This document shows positions 18,335 through 26,745 of a stretch of 64,000 nt of DNA, piece after piece. This DNA is from Mycolicibacterium sp. P1-18 (GTDB taxonomy: Bacteria > Actinomycetota > Actinomycetes > Mycobacteriales > Mycobacteriaceae), in the NCBI RefSeq assembly GCF_008329535.1, contig NZ_NPKR01000005.1, positions 310,001 to 374,000 on the forward strand. The letters run 5' to 3'. Numbering within the stretch: the stretch's first letter is position 1; every line of letters begins with the position of its first letter. The notes under the pieces are model-generated. The model was given only the letters and a program-made list of their open reading frames with translations. It did no database searches and was not told the DNA's origin. The translations under genes and the position numbers were made by a program.

Positions 18335-19150
18335 CTAGACGGGCCGAAGATGCACGATGTCGCCAGCGGAGACGACGGTGACCTCGCCCCCGGTGTCGAT
18401 GCGCAGCCGACCCTGATCATCGATGGAGACGGCCTCGCCGACCACCTCCCGTTCCCCCGGCAGCGTCGCCCGCACCCGCGAGGAGATCGTCAGGCTCCTG
18501 CCGACGTAGTCGGCGACGAGGCCCGCGTCCGCACCGCCGGCGGCGGTCAGACCGTCGACCCGGCGCCGCAGCTGCCGCAGCAGGGCGAGCACCAGTTCGC
18601 CGCGATCGGCGTCGTCGGCACCGAGCACCCGCAGCGACGTGGCGGTGGACTCGGGAAGTTCGTCGGTGCCGAGGGAGACGTTGACGCCGACACCGACCAC
18701 GATGGCCGCGGCCGGCGACGCCACCTCCGCGAGGATGCCGGCGAGCTTGCGACCGTCGTGCACCGCGAGGACGTCGTTGGGCCACTTGAGGCCCACGTCG
18801 ACGCCGGTCACCTCGGCCACGGCGTCCACGACGGCCAGACCGGTGATCAGCGGCACCCAGCCCCACGCGGCGGCGGGCAAGCCCGCGGTGGGCACGCCGA
18901 CCGACATGCTGATCTGCGCGCGCGGCACCGCCGACCAGGTGCGGCCGTTGCGCCCACGGCCGGCGATCTGGCTCTCCGCGACCAGCACATTCCAGGCGAT
19001 GTCCTGCCCGGCGGCGACCCTGGCGACCAGATCGGCATTGGTGGAGCCCGTTTCGGCGACGACGTCGAGCGTGCGCCAGCCGGCCGGCCCGGTCGCGGCG
19101 GCGCGCAACGCGGCCTCGTCGAGCGGGTGGCGGGTGCGATCAGCAGTCAT
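18335..19150 (-). CDS. birA: Biotin--[acetyl-CoA-carboxylase] ligase BirA
   Basis: BirA attaches biotin to acyl-CoA carboxylase carriers. The 271-residue protein has the biotin loop GRGRNGRTW, the KWPNDVL motif and GVGVNVS, and lacks an N-terminal HTH, as is usual for mycobacterial BirA. In M. tuberculosis birA (Rv3279c) is followed by accD5; here its 5' end instead overlaps a lipase gene by 11 bases, marking the border of the accessory region. Confidence 0.95.
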   Translation of the reverse strand: MTADRTRHPLDEAALRAAATGPAGWRTLDVVAETGSTNADLVARVAAGQDIAWNVLVAESQIAGRGRNGRTWSAVPRAQISMSVGVPTAGLPAAAWGWVPLITGLAVVDAVAEVTGVDVGLKWPNDVLAVHDGRKLAGILAEVASPAAAIVVGVGVNVSLGTDELPESTATSLRVLGADDADRGELVLALLRQLRRRVDGLTAAGGADAGLVADYVGRSLTISSRVRATLPGEREVVGEAVSIDDQGRLRIDTGGEVTVVSAGDIVHLRPV

Positions 19151-20414
19151 TCTTGGCGGGCTTTCCGTCGAACCGGTCGGTCATCCACTGGATCGCCTCC
19201 AGGGCGTCGCTCGGATTGTGCCCACCCTGGGGGTCATAGGCGATGGTCACGCTCCCGCCCAGGGCGCACGCCCGCTGGATCGCCGCCGTCGTCCACTCGG
19301 CGTCGATGAACGGATCCTTGCCGCCGTAGTAGACGTACAGCGGTTCCGACAGCGGCTTCTGCGGCAACGCCCAATCCTTCAGCAGCCCCCGCAGCCGGTC
19401 CGCGGCCGCCGGCGTCTTCGGCGTGAAGTCGCGGGGCCCGACGCCGTCGGCGGCCTTGGCCCGGGCGTAGGCGTTGGCGGGCGTGCAGTCGGTGAGCACC
19501 TTCCAGTACGTCTTCGCGCCAGCGGAGCGGAAGTCGTCGCGGTTCAGGTCGGGATGCAGGCGGGCCAGGGACTCGATGATCGCCTGGACGACGCCGCGCT
19601 GTTCCGGGGTCAGGGTGCCGTCCTGGGCCTTCTGGACGATTCCCGTCATGTCCGCCGGAGGCGACGCGGCCAGCGCTCCGAGCAGCTTCAGCTCGGGCGC
19701 GTAGTCCTTGGCCTGCTCGTCGGCCGCCCACGACGCACCGGCGCCCTGGGAGTCGCCGAAGGCCACCCACCTGTCGGACACGTTGGGGAAGGTGTGCCGC
19801 AGCGCGCGCACCGCGTCGATCATGTTCAGCCCCGCCGTGCGGGAATCGGAGTAGGGGTGGATGCCCTTGGCGCCGAGGCCCTGAAAGTCGGCGAGCGCCA
19901 CCGCGTATCCCATGCCGGTGAAGACGTTGACGTACCTGAGGAAGCCGAGCAGGCCGGCATCGAGGGACGGAGCGCAGGGGACGTCGATGCCGAGGGTCGC
20001 GTGTCCCAGCGACACCACCGGCCAACCGCCGTCCGGCGCCTCCCCCGTCGGCACGAAGACCGACCCCGACACGATCGTCGGTGACATGTCGTCACCCGAG
20101 GTCGACCGGTAGACCACCCGCGCGGCCTCCAGGTTGCGGCCCTCCCACTTGCGCGTCACCAGCGGCAAGGTCGACGCCTGGAGCACCGAACCAGGTTCGG
20201 ATCCGTTCAGTTCCGCCGTCGGCACCTTCTCGGACGGCCCGGCCGACGGCGCAAGCTGGTCATACGCCCACGCACCGACGATCGGAGCAAAGGGGTACGC
20301 CGCGTACGCCATTCCGAGGACGAGCACCACGATCACCACGGGCAGGACCACTCGCTTCAGCACGCCGGACACGCTATCTTTTCGGGCTCGACGCGGCGGT
20401 CCGCTTGGTCGCAT
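19140..20414 (-). CDS. Secreted lipase-like alpha/beta hydrolase, paralogue 1
   Basis: This 424-residue protein has an N-terminal membrane segment (about 21-45) that is an uncleaved anchor or signal peptide, then a secretory-lipase (LIP family) fold. The nucleophile elbow is GDSQGAG (Ser222), the acid is in GGKDPFID and the histidine in QGGHNPSD, so the triad is intact. It is one of five paralogues in the window, all sharing YRSTxGD, ADxQGLG, NMIDAVRALRHTF and DRF near the C-terminus. A GTG at 20372 is an alternative start. The gene lies 15 bases after paralogue 2 and overlaps birA. Natural substrate unknown; an acyl chain on the local polysaccharide is one guess. Confidence 0.85.
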   Translation of the reverse strand: MRPSGPPRRARKDSVSGVLKRVVLPVVIVVLVLGMAYAAYPFAPIVGAWAYDQLAPSAGPSEKVPTAELNGSEPGSVLQASTLPLVTRKWEGRNLEAARVVYRSTSGDDMSPTIVSGSVFVPTGEAPDGGWPVVSLGHATLGIDVPCAPSLDAGLLGFLRYVNVFTGMGYAVALADFQGLGAKGIHPYSDSRTAGLNMIDAVRALRHTFPNVSDRWVAFGDSQGAGASWAADEQAKDYAPELKLLGALAASPPADMTGIVQKAQDGTLTPEQRGVVQAIIESLARLHPDLNRDDFRSAGAKTYWKVLTDCTPANAYARAKAADGVGPRDFTPKTPAAADRLRGLLKDWALPQKPLSEPLYVYYGGKDPFIDAEWTTAAIQRACALGGSVTIAYDPQGGHNPSDALEAIQWMTDRFDGKPAKNDC

Positions 20415-20429
20415 TCATGTCGAGTCACC

Positions 20430-21659
20430 CTAGCCGCCACCGCGCGGCGGGCACTGGTTCACCGCCGGCTTGCCCGCGAATCTGTCTGCGATCCAACCGA
20501 ATCGGGACGCCACGTCCACGTCGCCGTGCCCCTTGTCCGGTTGCAACTCCCAGACGACGTTCCCGCCGAGCGCGCAGGCCCGGGCGATCGCGTCGGTGGT
20601 CCACTGCGCGTCGATGAACTGGTCGCGCCCCGCGTAGGTGACCGACATCGGCGCGGTCAGCGGTTGCTGAGGTAACGCCCACGCGCGCAACAACGTCCGG
20701 AGGCGCTCGGCCGCCGCCGGCGTGGCCGGGGCGAAGTCGCGCGATCCGACGGCCGCGGCAGCCGTCGCCCGGCTCGCCGCCTTGGGCCCGGAGCACGCCG
20801 ACAACACGTCCCAGTACGTGACGGCCGCACCCCGTCGATAGTCGTCCCGGACGACGTCGGGGTGCAGCCGTGCCAGCGACTCGACGATCGCCTGGAAGGC
20901 CAGCGACTGGTCGTCGGTCATGGTGCCTGCGACGGCCTTGTCGACCAACCCGGTGACGTCGGCCGCGGGCACGTAGGCGACGGCGCCGACGAGTTCCAGT
21001 TCCGGTGCGTAGGTGACGGCCTGCTCGTCGGCGGCCCACGCCGCGCCCCCGCCCTGGGAACCACCGACGGCGGCCCATCGGTTCGACACGCGGGCGAAGG
21101 TGTGCCGTAACGCGCGGACGGCGTCGATCATGTTGAGCGCGGCGGTCTTCGAGTCGGTATAGGGGTGCACGCCGGGTGAGCCCAGCCCCTGATAGTCGGC
21201 CAGCGCGACCGCGTACCCCTTGCTCGTGTAGCCGTCGACGATCGTGGAGAACCCCATCAGCGTGTCGGAAAGCGAAGGCCCGCAAGGCTCGTCGAGACCG
21301 GTGGTGCCGTGGCCGAACGAGATCACGGGCCACCCGCCGGCGGGCGCATCCCCCTTCGGGGTGAACACCGAGCCGGACACCACGGTCTGCTGGCCGGTGT
21401 CACCGTTGGTCGAGCGGTAGACGACGCGGGCCGCGTCGACCAGTCGCCCCTCCGGCGAGCGGCTGAACACGGGCATGGACGACGCGCTGATCAACGACCC
21501 CGGTCCAGATCCGGACAGGTCGGCGTTCGGAATGGGCGTCGGCTGGTCGGCGAGCGTGCCGGTCTTGGCAGTGGAGCCGCACGCCGACGACACCGCCGCG
21601 ACCAGCACCAGCAGGACGACCAGCCACGACGGCGTCCTGCGGCCGCGGGCGTCGGTCAT
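20430..21659 (-). CDS. Secreted lipase-like lipoprotein, paralogue 2
   Basis: This 409-residue protein has a lipoprotein signal peptide ending VSSAC (Cys27). The alpha/beta hydrolase domain has the elbow GGSQGGG (Ser201), the acid in GRDQFID (Asp346) and the histidine in KGHGDVD (His378), so it should be active outside the cell. Its ATG overlaps the stop of the upstream Wzz gene (ATGA at 21656-21659), which suggests translational coupling of a hydrolase to a chain-length regulator. It is closest in motifs to paralogue 4. Confidence 0.87.
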   Translation of the reverse strand: MTDARGRRTPSWLVVLLVLVAAVSSACGSTAKTGTLADQPTPIPNADLSGSGPGSLISASSMPVFSRSPEGRLVDAARVVYRSTNGDTGQQTVVSGSVFTPKGDAPAGGWPVISFGHGTTGLDEPCGPSLSDTLMGFSTIVDGYTSKGYAVALADYQGLGSPGVHPYTDSKTAALNMIDAVRALRHTFARVSNRWAAVGGSQGGGAAWAADEQAVTYAPELELVGAVAYVPAADVTGLVDKAVAGTMTDDQSLAFQAIVESLARLHPDVVRDDYRRGAAVTYWDVLSACSGPKAASRATAAAAVGSRDFAPATPAAAERLRTLLRAWALPQQPLTAPMSVTYAGRDQFIDAQWTTDAIARACALGGNVVWELQPDKGHGDVDVASRFGWIADRFAGKPAVNQCPPRGGG

Positions 21660-22318
21660 TCAGGCCGTCCGCCGCCGTGGACGACGCGCCCGAGCTGGCG
21701 GCGTCCCAGGAGTTGGTCCTGCACCAGACCCCAGGCCAGCACGAGCACCAGCGACACCAACACGCCGATGACGCCGGCCTGGACGAGGTCCCGCACCAGC
21801 GAGCCCTCGCGCTTCGCCTGCCCCGCCTCGTCGACCAGCACGAGTTCCGTGCCGCCGCCGTCGACCTTTGCCAGCTCGCTCGACACCGCGATCAGGTTGG
21901 CGGTGACCGCGTTGGCGACCTCACGCGTCTCGTCGGGATCGGTGCCCTTGACCACGATGTCCAGAACCGGCGTCAACGACGGGGCGATGCTGATGCGTCC
22001 GGCCAGGTCCTCGACGGTCTGCGGCAATTGCAACTGGTCGACGGTGGGCCCGGTCACCCGTGTGCTGCGCGCGAGGTACTGGTAGGTCAGGACGCGGGAC
22101 TCGGCGTTGATCTGTCCGTAGAGGGCGTCGAGCGGGGTGGCGTCACCCGTCGACGTCACGATCACCCGCGAGCGGGAGTCGTACACCGGCGTGGTGATCT
22201 GCCAGGCCAGCCAGCCGATGCCGGTCGACAGCACCGTGGCGACGACGACCACCAGCCAGCCGCGGCGGATGATCCGCGCGTAGTCCTCGAGCCGGGGTGC
22301 GTCGGCGGGGGGAATCAC
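21656..22318 (-). CDS. Wzz-type chain-length determinant protein
   Basis: This 220-residue protein has a first transmembrane helix at about 20-40 (WLVVVVATVLSTGIGWLAW), a periplasmic-type domain with SRVIVTSTG and ITTPVYDSRS, and a second helix near the C-terminus (about 180-203). It has no kinase domain. Wzz proteins set the length of Wzy-made polysaccharide. The GTG at 22318 overlaps the stop of lipase paralogue 3 and its own stop overlaps the start of paralogue 2, so it is sandwiched in one transcript. Confidence 0.85.
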   Translation of the reverse strand: MIPPADAPRLEDYARIIRRGWLVVVVATVLSTGIGWLAWQITTPVYDSRSRVIVTSTGDATPLDALYGQINAESRVLTYQYLARSTRVTGPTVDQLQLPQTVEDLAGRISIAPSLTPVLDIVVKGTDPDETREVANAVTANLIAVSSELAKVDGGGTELVLVDEAGQAKREGSLVRDLVQAGVIGVLVSLVLVLAWGLVQDQLLGRRQLGRVVHGGGRPE

Positions 22319-23571
22319 GACGCACCCACGCAGACGCTGCCCAGCCGCTGGCCGCCGAAGCGGGCGTACAGCCATCCGATGGCGCTCTCGACCACCTGGT
22401 CGTCGGAGGCTTCGGTGCTGCCGGCGCGCTCCAGCACTTCGATCTGGTCGCCCTTGGCGCAGGCGGCGTCGACCGCGGCCCTGATTCCGTCCGGCGGGGA
22501 CGTGACGTCGAGGCTGCCGAAGGTCACCAGGACCGGCGCCGCCCCCGGGGTGGGATACGGCACGGGCACGCCCGCGGCCGAAAGCCGTTGGCGCAGATCG
22601 GCTGCCGCCGCGCTGTCACGCGGTCGCAGATCGTTCGGCTTGAGATCCTCGTAGAGCCGCTTCGCCGCCTCCGGGTCGGGCGGACCGCAGTCGGCCAGCA
22701 CGTCCCACTGGTCGCGCGCCAATCCGGACCGGTACAGGTCGAGGTCGAGGTCGGGCTCGAGGTTGGCGAGACTCTGCAGCACCCAGATGTAGGTGCGGAG
22801 GTCGGCGATGCCGCTCAGGTCACCGCGCTCGGCGACGTCGACCAACGGCGACATGTCGGCGAACGGCGACAGGGCGACGGCACCGACCAAGGTCATTCCG
22901 CCGCCGTAGATTCCGGCCCGTTCGGCCGCCGCCCACGCCGCCAGACCGCCCTCGCCGAGCCCGTAGGCCGCCCACCGGGTGCTGCTGGTGGGCAGGACCC
23001 GGTGCGCCGCGCGCGCGGCGTCGATCATGGTGTTGCCCAACGTCGTCGCGTCGACGGCCGAGTGTGGGGCCTGACCGTCGAGGCCGAGCCCTTGGTAATC
23101 GGGGAACACCACGACGAAGCCGCGACTCAGCAGCGTCACGATGGCCGAGGAGTAGCCGTAGTAGTCGTCGGCCAGCGTCGGGCCGCACTTCGGCTGGGTG
23201 CCCGTCATCGCGTGGCCGAAGGCGATGATCGGCCACCCGTCCTTGGGCGGTTTGCCCGCCGGGACGACGACGACGCCGGTGGCTTGGCTCGGCGTGCCGT
23301 CCCGCGCGGTCGAGCGATAGGTCACCTTGACCGCGGCGGCGTTGGCGTCCTCGAAGGCCAGCATGCCGGTCACCGGCTTGGACTCGACGAGCGATCCGGG
23401 ACCGGTGTCGGACAGGTCCGCGGGCGGCAGGTCGGGCGCCCCGTCGAAGTCTGGTGACAGTTCGGAGCGCGGCGGGAGCTCACGGGCGACCGACGGTCCC
23501 GATGGCGACGAGGCACAGCCCGAGAGAACGGCTGCCGACACGACCAACGCGGCCAGGAGTCGCGACGGCAC
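22315..23571 (-). CDS. Lipase-fold lipoprotein without catalytic Ser/His, paralogue 3
   Basis: This 418-residue protein has lipobox LSGC (Cys19) and aligns throughout with the other four lipase paralogues (YRSTARDG, FPDYQGLG, MIDAARAAHRV, RFGGQRLGSVC). Where the others have GxSQG it reads GLGEGG (Gly206 in place of Ser), and the histidine motif (G)HGDVD is replaced by GSTEASDD. The reading frame is otherwise full length, so this looks like a kept non-catalytic protein and not a decayed gene. It starts with GTG two bases after the Wzz/kinase stop and its stop overlaps the next wzz. Confidence 0.87.
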   Translation of the reverse strand: MPSRLLAALVVSAAVLSGCASSPSGPSVARELPPRSELSPDFDGAPDLPPADLSDTGPGSLVESKPVTGMLAFEDANAAAVKVTYRSTARDGTPSQATGVVVVPAGKPPKDGWPIIAFGHAMTGTQPKCGPTLADDYYGYSSAIVTLLSRGFVVVFPDYQGLGLDGQAPHSAVDATTLGNTMIDAARAAHRVLPTSSTRWAAYGLGEGGLAAWAAAERAGIYGGGMTLVGAVALSPFADMSPLVDVAERGDLSGIADLRTYIWVLQSLANLEPDLDLDLYRSGLARDQWDVLADCGPPDPEAAKRLYEDLKPNDLRPRDSAAAADLRQRLSAAGVPVPYPTPGAAPVLVTFGSLDVTSPPDGIRAAVDAACAKGDQIEVLERAGSTEASDDQVVESAIGWLYARFGGQRLGSVCVGAS

Positions 23572-23573
23572 GG

Positions 23574-25058
23574 TCAGTCGGACCCGTGCCTGGAGGCTGC
23601 CTGCTGAGACGATCCGACCAGGCCCTCGGTGGGTGCGTCGCCGTCGCCTTCGGCCGACGACGCGGGTGGCGCCGCCTTCGGCGCGGAGGACTTCGGCGCG
23701 TTCAGCTGCCGGCGGTGGCCGGGTTCGAACGTCGCGACGGTGCCGATCAGGATGGCGTTCGCCGCGTGCAGCGTCTGGACGCCGCGCCGCAACTTCGCGC
23801 TGGTGGTGCGGCGGATCCTGGCCAGCAGCAAGGCGCCGTCGGACAGGGCGGCGACGAGCGCACCGTCGTTGTACTGCCCCAGCGGGGGCGTGTCGACGAT
23901 GACGTAGTCGAAGGTGTCGCCCAACTCGTCGAGCAGATCCGACGCCCGGTCGTTCGCCCAGAGCTCGCCGGGCCGGGCCGGGATCGGTCCGGTCGGCAGC
24001 AGCGAGATCCGGTGATGGCCGAGGGGTACGTCGGAGATGACGGCCTCGACGATGGTGGACTCTCCGGCGATCGTGGTGCTGAGGCCGCGTGCGGCGGCGG
24101 ATTCCTTCATCGGGCCGTTGAGCGACAGTCGCTCGGCGAGCGCGGAACCCCGGAAGTCACCGTCGACGAGGACGACGGAGCGGCCCGCCTCGGCGAGCGC
24201 GGCGGCGAGGTCGATCGCCAGCGTGGTGCGACCCTCCCCCGACGACGGGCTGGTGACGGCGATGACCTTCGGCGGCTCGGGGGCATCGGACAACCGCGCG
24301 AAGCGGAGGTTCGTGCGCAGTTCCCGCAACCGCTCGGCGTAGAGGCCGTCCCTGTCGAGGTCGACCACTGCCACCTTCGACCGCGACGGATCGGCGGGCA
24401 GGCCACCGATCACGGCGGAGTCGGTGCTGTCGGCGACCGGTTCGCGCCCACGGACACGCCGGTCGAGCACCCCGACGAGGATCGCCGCGAGGATGCCGAG
24501 CAGCACCCCGCCCGCGGCGCCGACGGCGACTCGGATGGGCATGCCCATTCCGACGGGCTTGACCGGATAGTTGGCTTCGTCGACGACCACGGCGCCGGCG
24601 GCGGGTGTGCCGCCTCGGCGTGAGGTCTCCAATTCACCGATGAGGCCGACCAGCTGGTCGGTCACGGCGTTGGCGTAGGTCTGCGCCTGGGCGGGGTCGG
24701 CATCGGTCACGCTGACGGTGAACAGCACCGTCTTCGGCGCCGCGACCGCGGTGATCTTGCCTCGGAGGTCGTCCGGGGTGATCGAACCCTTCAGCTGGTC
24801 GGCGGCTCTGGCCGCCACCTGCTCACTGGTCGCCAGGCTGGCATAGGAGTTGGCCCGGTCGGTGGAGAAGAGGTTGTTCTGATAGGCCTCGGTGACCGTG
24901 GTTCCGTTCTGCGTCGCCACGAACAACGTCGAGGTCGACTGGTACTCGCGAGTGCCGAACTGCCACGTTGCCCAGCCGATCCCACCGCCGATCAGGGCGA
25001 GGACCACGATCACCCACCAGTACCTGCCCAAGATTCGCAGGTATTCCTTGATCTCCAA
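23574..25058 (-). CDS. Wzz / BY-kinase-like polysaccharide co-polymerase with altered P-loop
   Basis: This 494-residue protein has a Wzz domain between two transmembrane helices (about 14-33 and 176-197) and a cytosolic BY-kinase-like domain. The P-loop reads SPSSGEGRTTL (about 270-280) with Arg277 where Walker A has lysine; Walker A' is VVLVDGDF and Walker B is DYVIVDTPP. The C-terminal tail is Ala/Ser/Pro-rich with no tyrosine, so the usual autophosphorylated Tyr cluster is missing. The start is TTG at 25058 with GAGGAG seven bases before. It leads the minus-strand operon down to birA and is divergent from the Wzy gene. Confidence 0.88.
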   Translation of the reverse strand: MEIKEYLRILGRYWWVIVVLALIGGGIGWATWQFGTREYQSTSTLFVATQNGTTVTEAYQNNLFSTDRANSYASLATSEQVAARAADQLKGSITPDDLRGKITAVAAPKTVLFTVSVTDADPAQAQTYANAVTDQLVGLIGELETSRRGGTPAAGAVVVDEANYPVKPVGMGMPIRVAVGAAGGVLLGILAAILVGVLDRRVRGREPVADSTDSAVIGGLPADPSRSKVAVVDLDRDGLYAERLRELRTNLRFARLSDAPEPPKVIAVTSPSSGEGRTTLAIDLAAALAEAGRSVVLVDGDFRGSALAERLSLNGPMKESAAARGLSTTIAGESTIVEAVISDVPLGHHRISLLPTGPIPARPGELWANDRASDLLDELGDTFDYVIVDTPPLGQYNDGALVAALSDGALLLARIRRTTSAKLRRGVQTLHAANAILIGTVATFEPGHRRQLNAPKSSAPKAAPPASSAEGDGDAPTEGLVGSSQQAASRHGSD

Positions 25059-25176
25059 CGTCGGACTCCTCGGTGATTGCCGTGCAACGTGTCAAGAGGT
25101 TAGTCGCCGCGGTCCCCGCAGAGCCATGGGACGCGGCCATACCCGCGTGTTGAGCTTAGCTGGTCGACCTGCGACC

Positions 25177-26604
25177 ATGGTCATCGTGAACCCCAACAGG
25201 GAAATTATTCGCAACATCATGGTGTCCGTCGTGATTGTTGCGGTGACCCTGGCGGCGGTGTGGGTGGCCATTTCGTTCGGAAAGCTGGCATTCATCGGCG
25301 TCATCGGCGCGGTCGGATTATTGGTCGCGGCCTATGTCGGCGTCCGTCATCCGATGTGGCTCTTCTATGCGCTGGCCGTCATCATGGCCGGTTTGCAATT
25401 CGGTCGCATTCCGGGCGTCAGTCTCCCCATGTATCTGCCGTTGGCATTCGGCGCCGTGGTCGCGTCCTATTTTCACCCGCGACTCGCCCGTTCCATGCAC
25501 CCGCTCGAAATGGCGTGGATCGCGTTGATCGTCACCAGCGGAATCACGATGGCGGTCAACGCAAACGGATTCGTCGACTATTCGCTGTACATTCGTTGGT
25601 TGATTCCGTCGATGGTGTTGTTTGCCCTCGTTCAATTGCCGCGCGAAAACCTGAAGCGGTTCGGGCAGATATTCACCGTCGTCGCCGCGGCCAACGGGCT
25701 GTTCGGCATGTACATGGTGGCGTTCGACCAGAACAACACCGCGCTGCGCATCTTCCAACCGTTCGGCTACCTGCCGGAGGCCATCACGCCGATCTTCGCC
25801 CAGGGCGGCGACGGGGTGACCGGAACCATCCGTCTCGGCGGCACGTGGGTCAACGCCAACGGTGCCGGACTCAACCTGGCGCTGGCCGTCGGCCTCAGCG
25901 TGTTGCTGTTTGCAGGCTGGCAGCGCGTGGCGCTGGTCCTGATCACCACGGCCGCGCTGCTGCTGACCCTGAGCCGCGCCTCGATCTTCAGCGTGGTGGC
26001 CGGCGTCATCCTCGTGTTGATGTTCGGCGCGATGCGGGCGCGTGACCGTGCGGCGACGATTGGCCTGGGCGTGGTGGTCGCCGCGGGCGCACTGCTCGCG
26101 CCGGCCGTGCGCGACCGCTTGACGTCGGCGTTCGCCGGCCGCGACGTCGGCTCGATCGCGCGCGCGGACGCCCTCAGGGTGTTTCCGAGCCAAATGGCGC
26201 ACAATTGGCAATTCGGCTGGGGCTGGGGGCGCCCGGAATTCATCGATCCCGCATATTCATATGTCTTCAATCTGCCGTCCAACGCGCCGTTGATCACGCT
26301 TTACCGCGGCGGATTCCTGCCCTTCCTCGCCTTCGTGGCCGTGATGGCGATCAGCATCGCGTTGTCCTATCGGTCACTGCGCTCGAATTCGCTGCCGCTG
26401 GCCACGTACGGCGGAATCGTCATCGGGTTGACCGTCGTGCAGTTCAATTTGGACCACAACGTCTCCGACGTTCCGCAGAACGTGCTTCTGTGGTCGATCA
26501 TGTTGGCCTTCGTGCTCTACGCCGAAGACGTGCGAAAGGACGCGGCGACGTCCGAGGGCAAGGGACTGAAGCCGCATTCCGCTCCGGAGTTACTGCCCCG
26601 GTAG
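25177..26604 (+). CDS. O-antigen ligase / Wzy-like polymerase
   Basis: This 475-residue protein has about ten transmembrane segments and a large loop near the C-terminus, the layout of the Wzy_C/WaaL family. The loop contains QFGWGWGRPEF and VFNLPSNAPLITLYRGG. It probably joins repeat units on the outer face of the membrane. The ATG at 25177 starts MVIVNPNREI; a GTG three codons later is possible and the open frame upstream runs through the promoter region. It is the only plus-strand gene between birA and the SGNH gene. Confidence 0.83.
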   Translation: MVIVNPNREIIRNIMVSVVIVAVTLAAVWVAISFGKLAFIGVIGAVGLLVAAYVGVRHPMWLFYALAVIMAGLQFGRIPGVSLPMYLPLAFGAVVASYFHPRLARSMHPLEMAWIALIVTSGITMAVNANGFVDYSLYIRWLIPSMVLFALVQLPRENLKRFGQIFTVVAAANGLFGMYMVAFDQNNTALRIFQPFGYLPEAITPIFAQGGDGVTGTIRLGGTWVNANGAGLNLALAVGLSVLLFAGWQRVALVLITTAALLLTLSRASIFSVVAGVILVLMFGAMRARDRAATIGLGVVVAAGALLAPAVRDRLTSAFAGRDVGSIARADALRVFPSQMAHNWQFGWGWGRPEFIDPAYSYVFNLPSNAPLITLYRGGFLPFLAFVAVMAISIALSYRSLRSNSLPLATYGGIVIGLTVVQFNLDHNVSDVPQNVLLWSIMLAFVLYAEDVRKDAATSEGKGLKPHSAPELLPR

Positions 26605-26618
26605 GCACCTACCGGGGC
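26595..26618. terminator. Strong hairpin at the end of the Wzy-like gene
   Basis: An 11-base perfect inverted repeat with a two-base loop starts GCCCCGGTAGG at 26595 and closes at 26618. The gene's stop codon lies inside the left arm. There is no run of T after it, as is common for mycobacterial terminators. It lies between two convergent genes and may serve both. Confidence 0.6.
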
Positions 26619-26745
26619 CGGGAACGGTGACCGCAGGAGATTCGCTCGCCGGCTCTGGCCGGTGGACCGGGCACGCCGAGCACACCAGGTCCCGCAGGAG
26701 TCCGACGTTGGTTTGCTGGCGGCTACGCCGACGGCCGCTGGGCGC

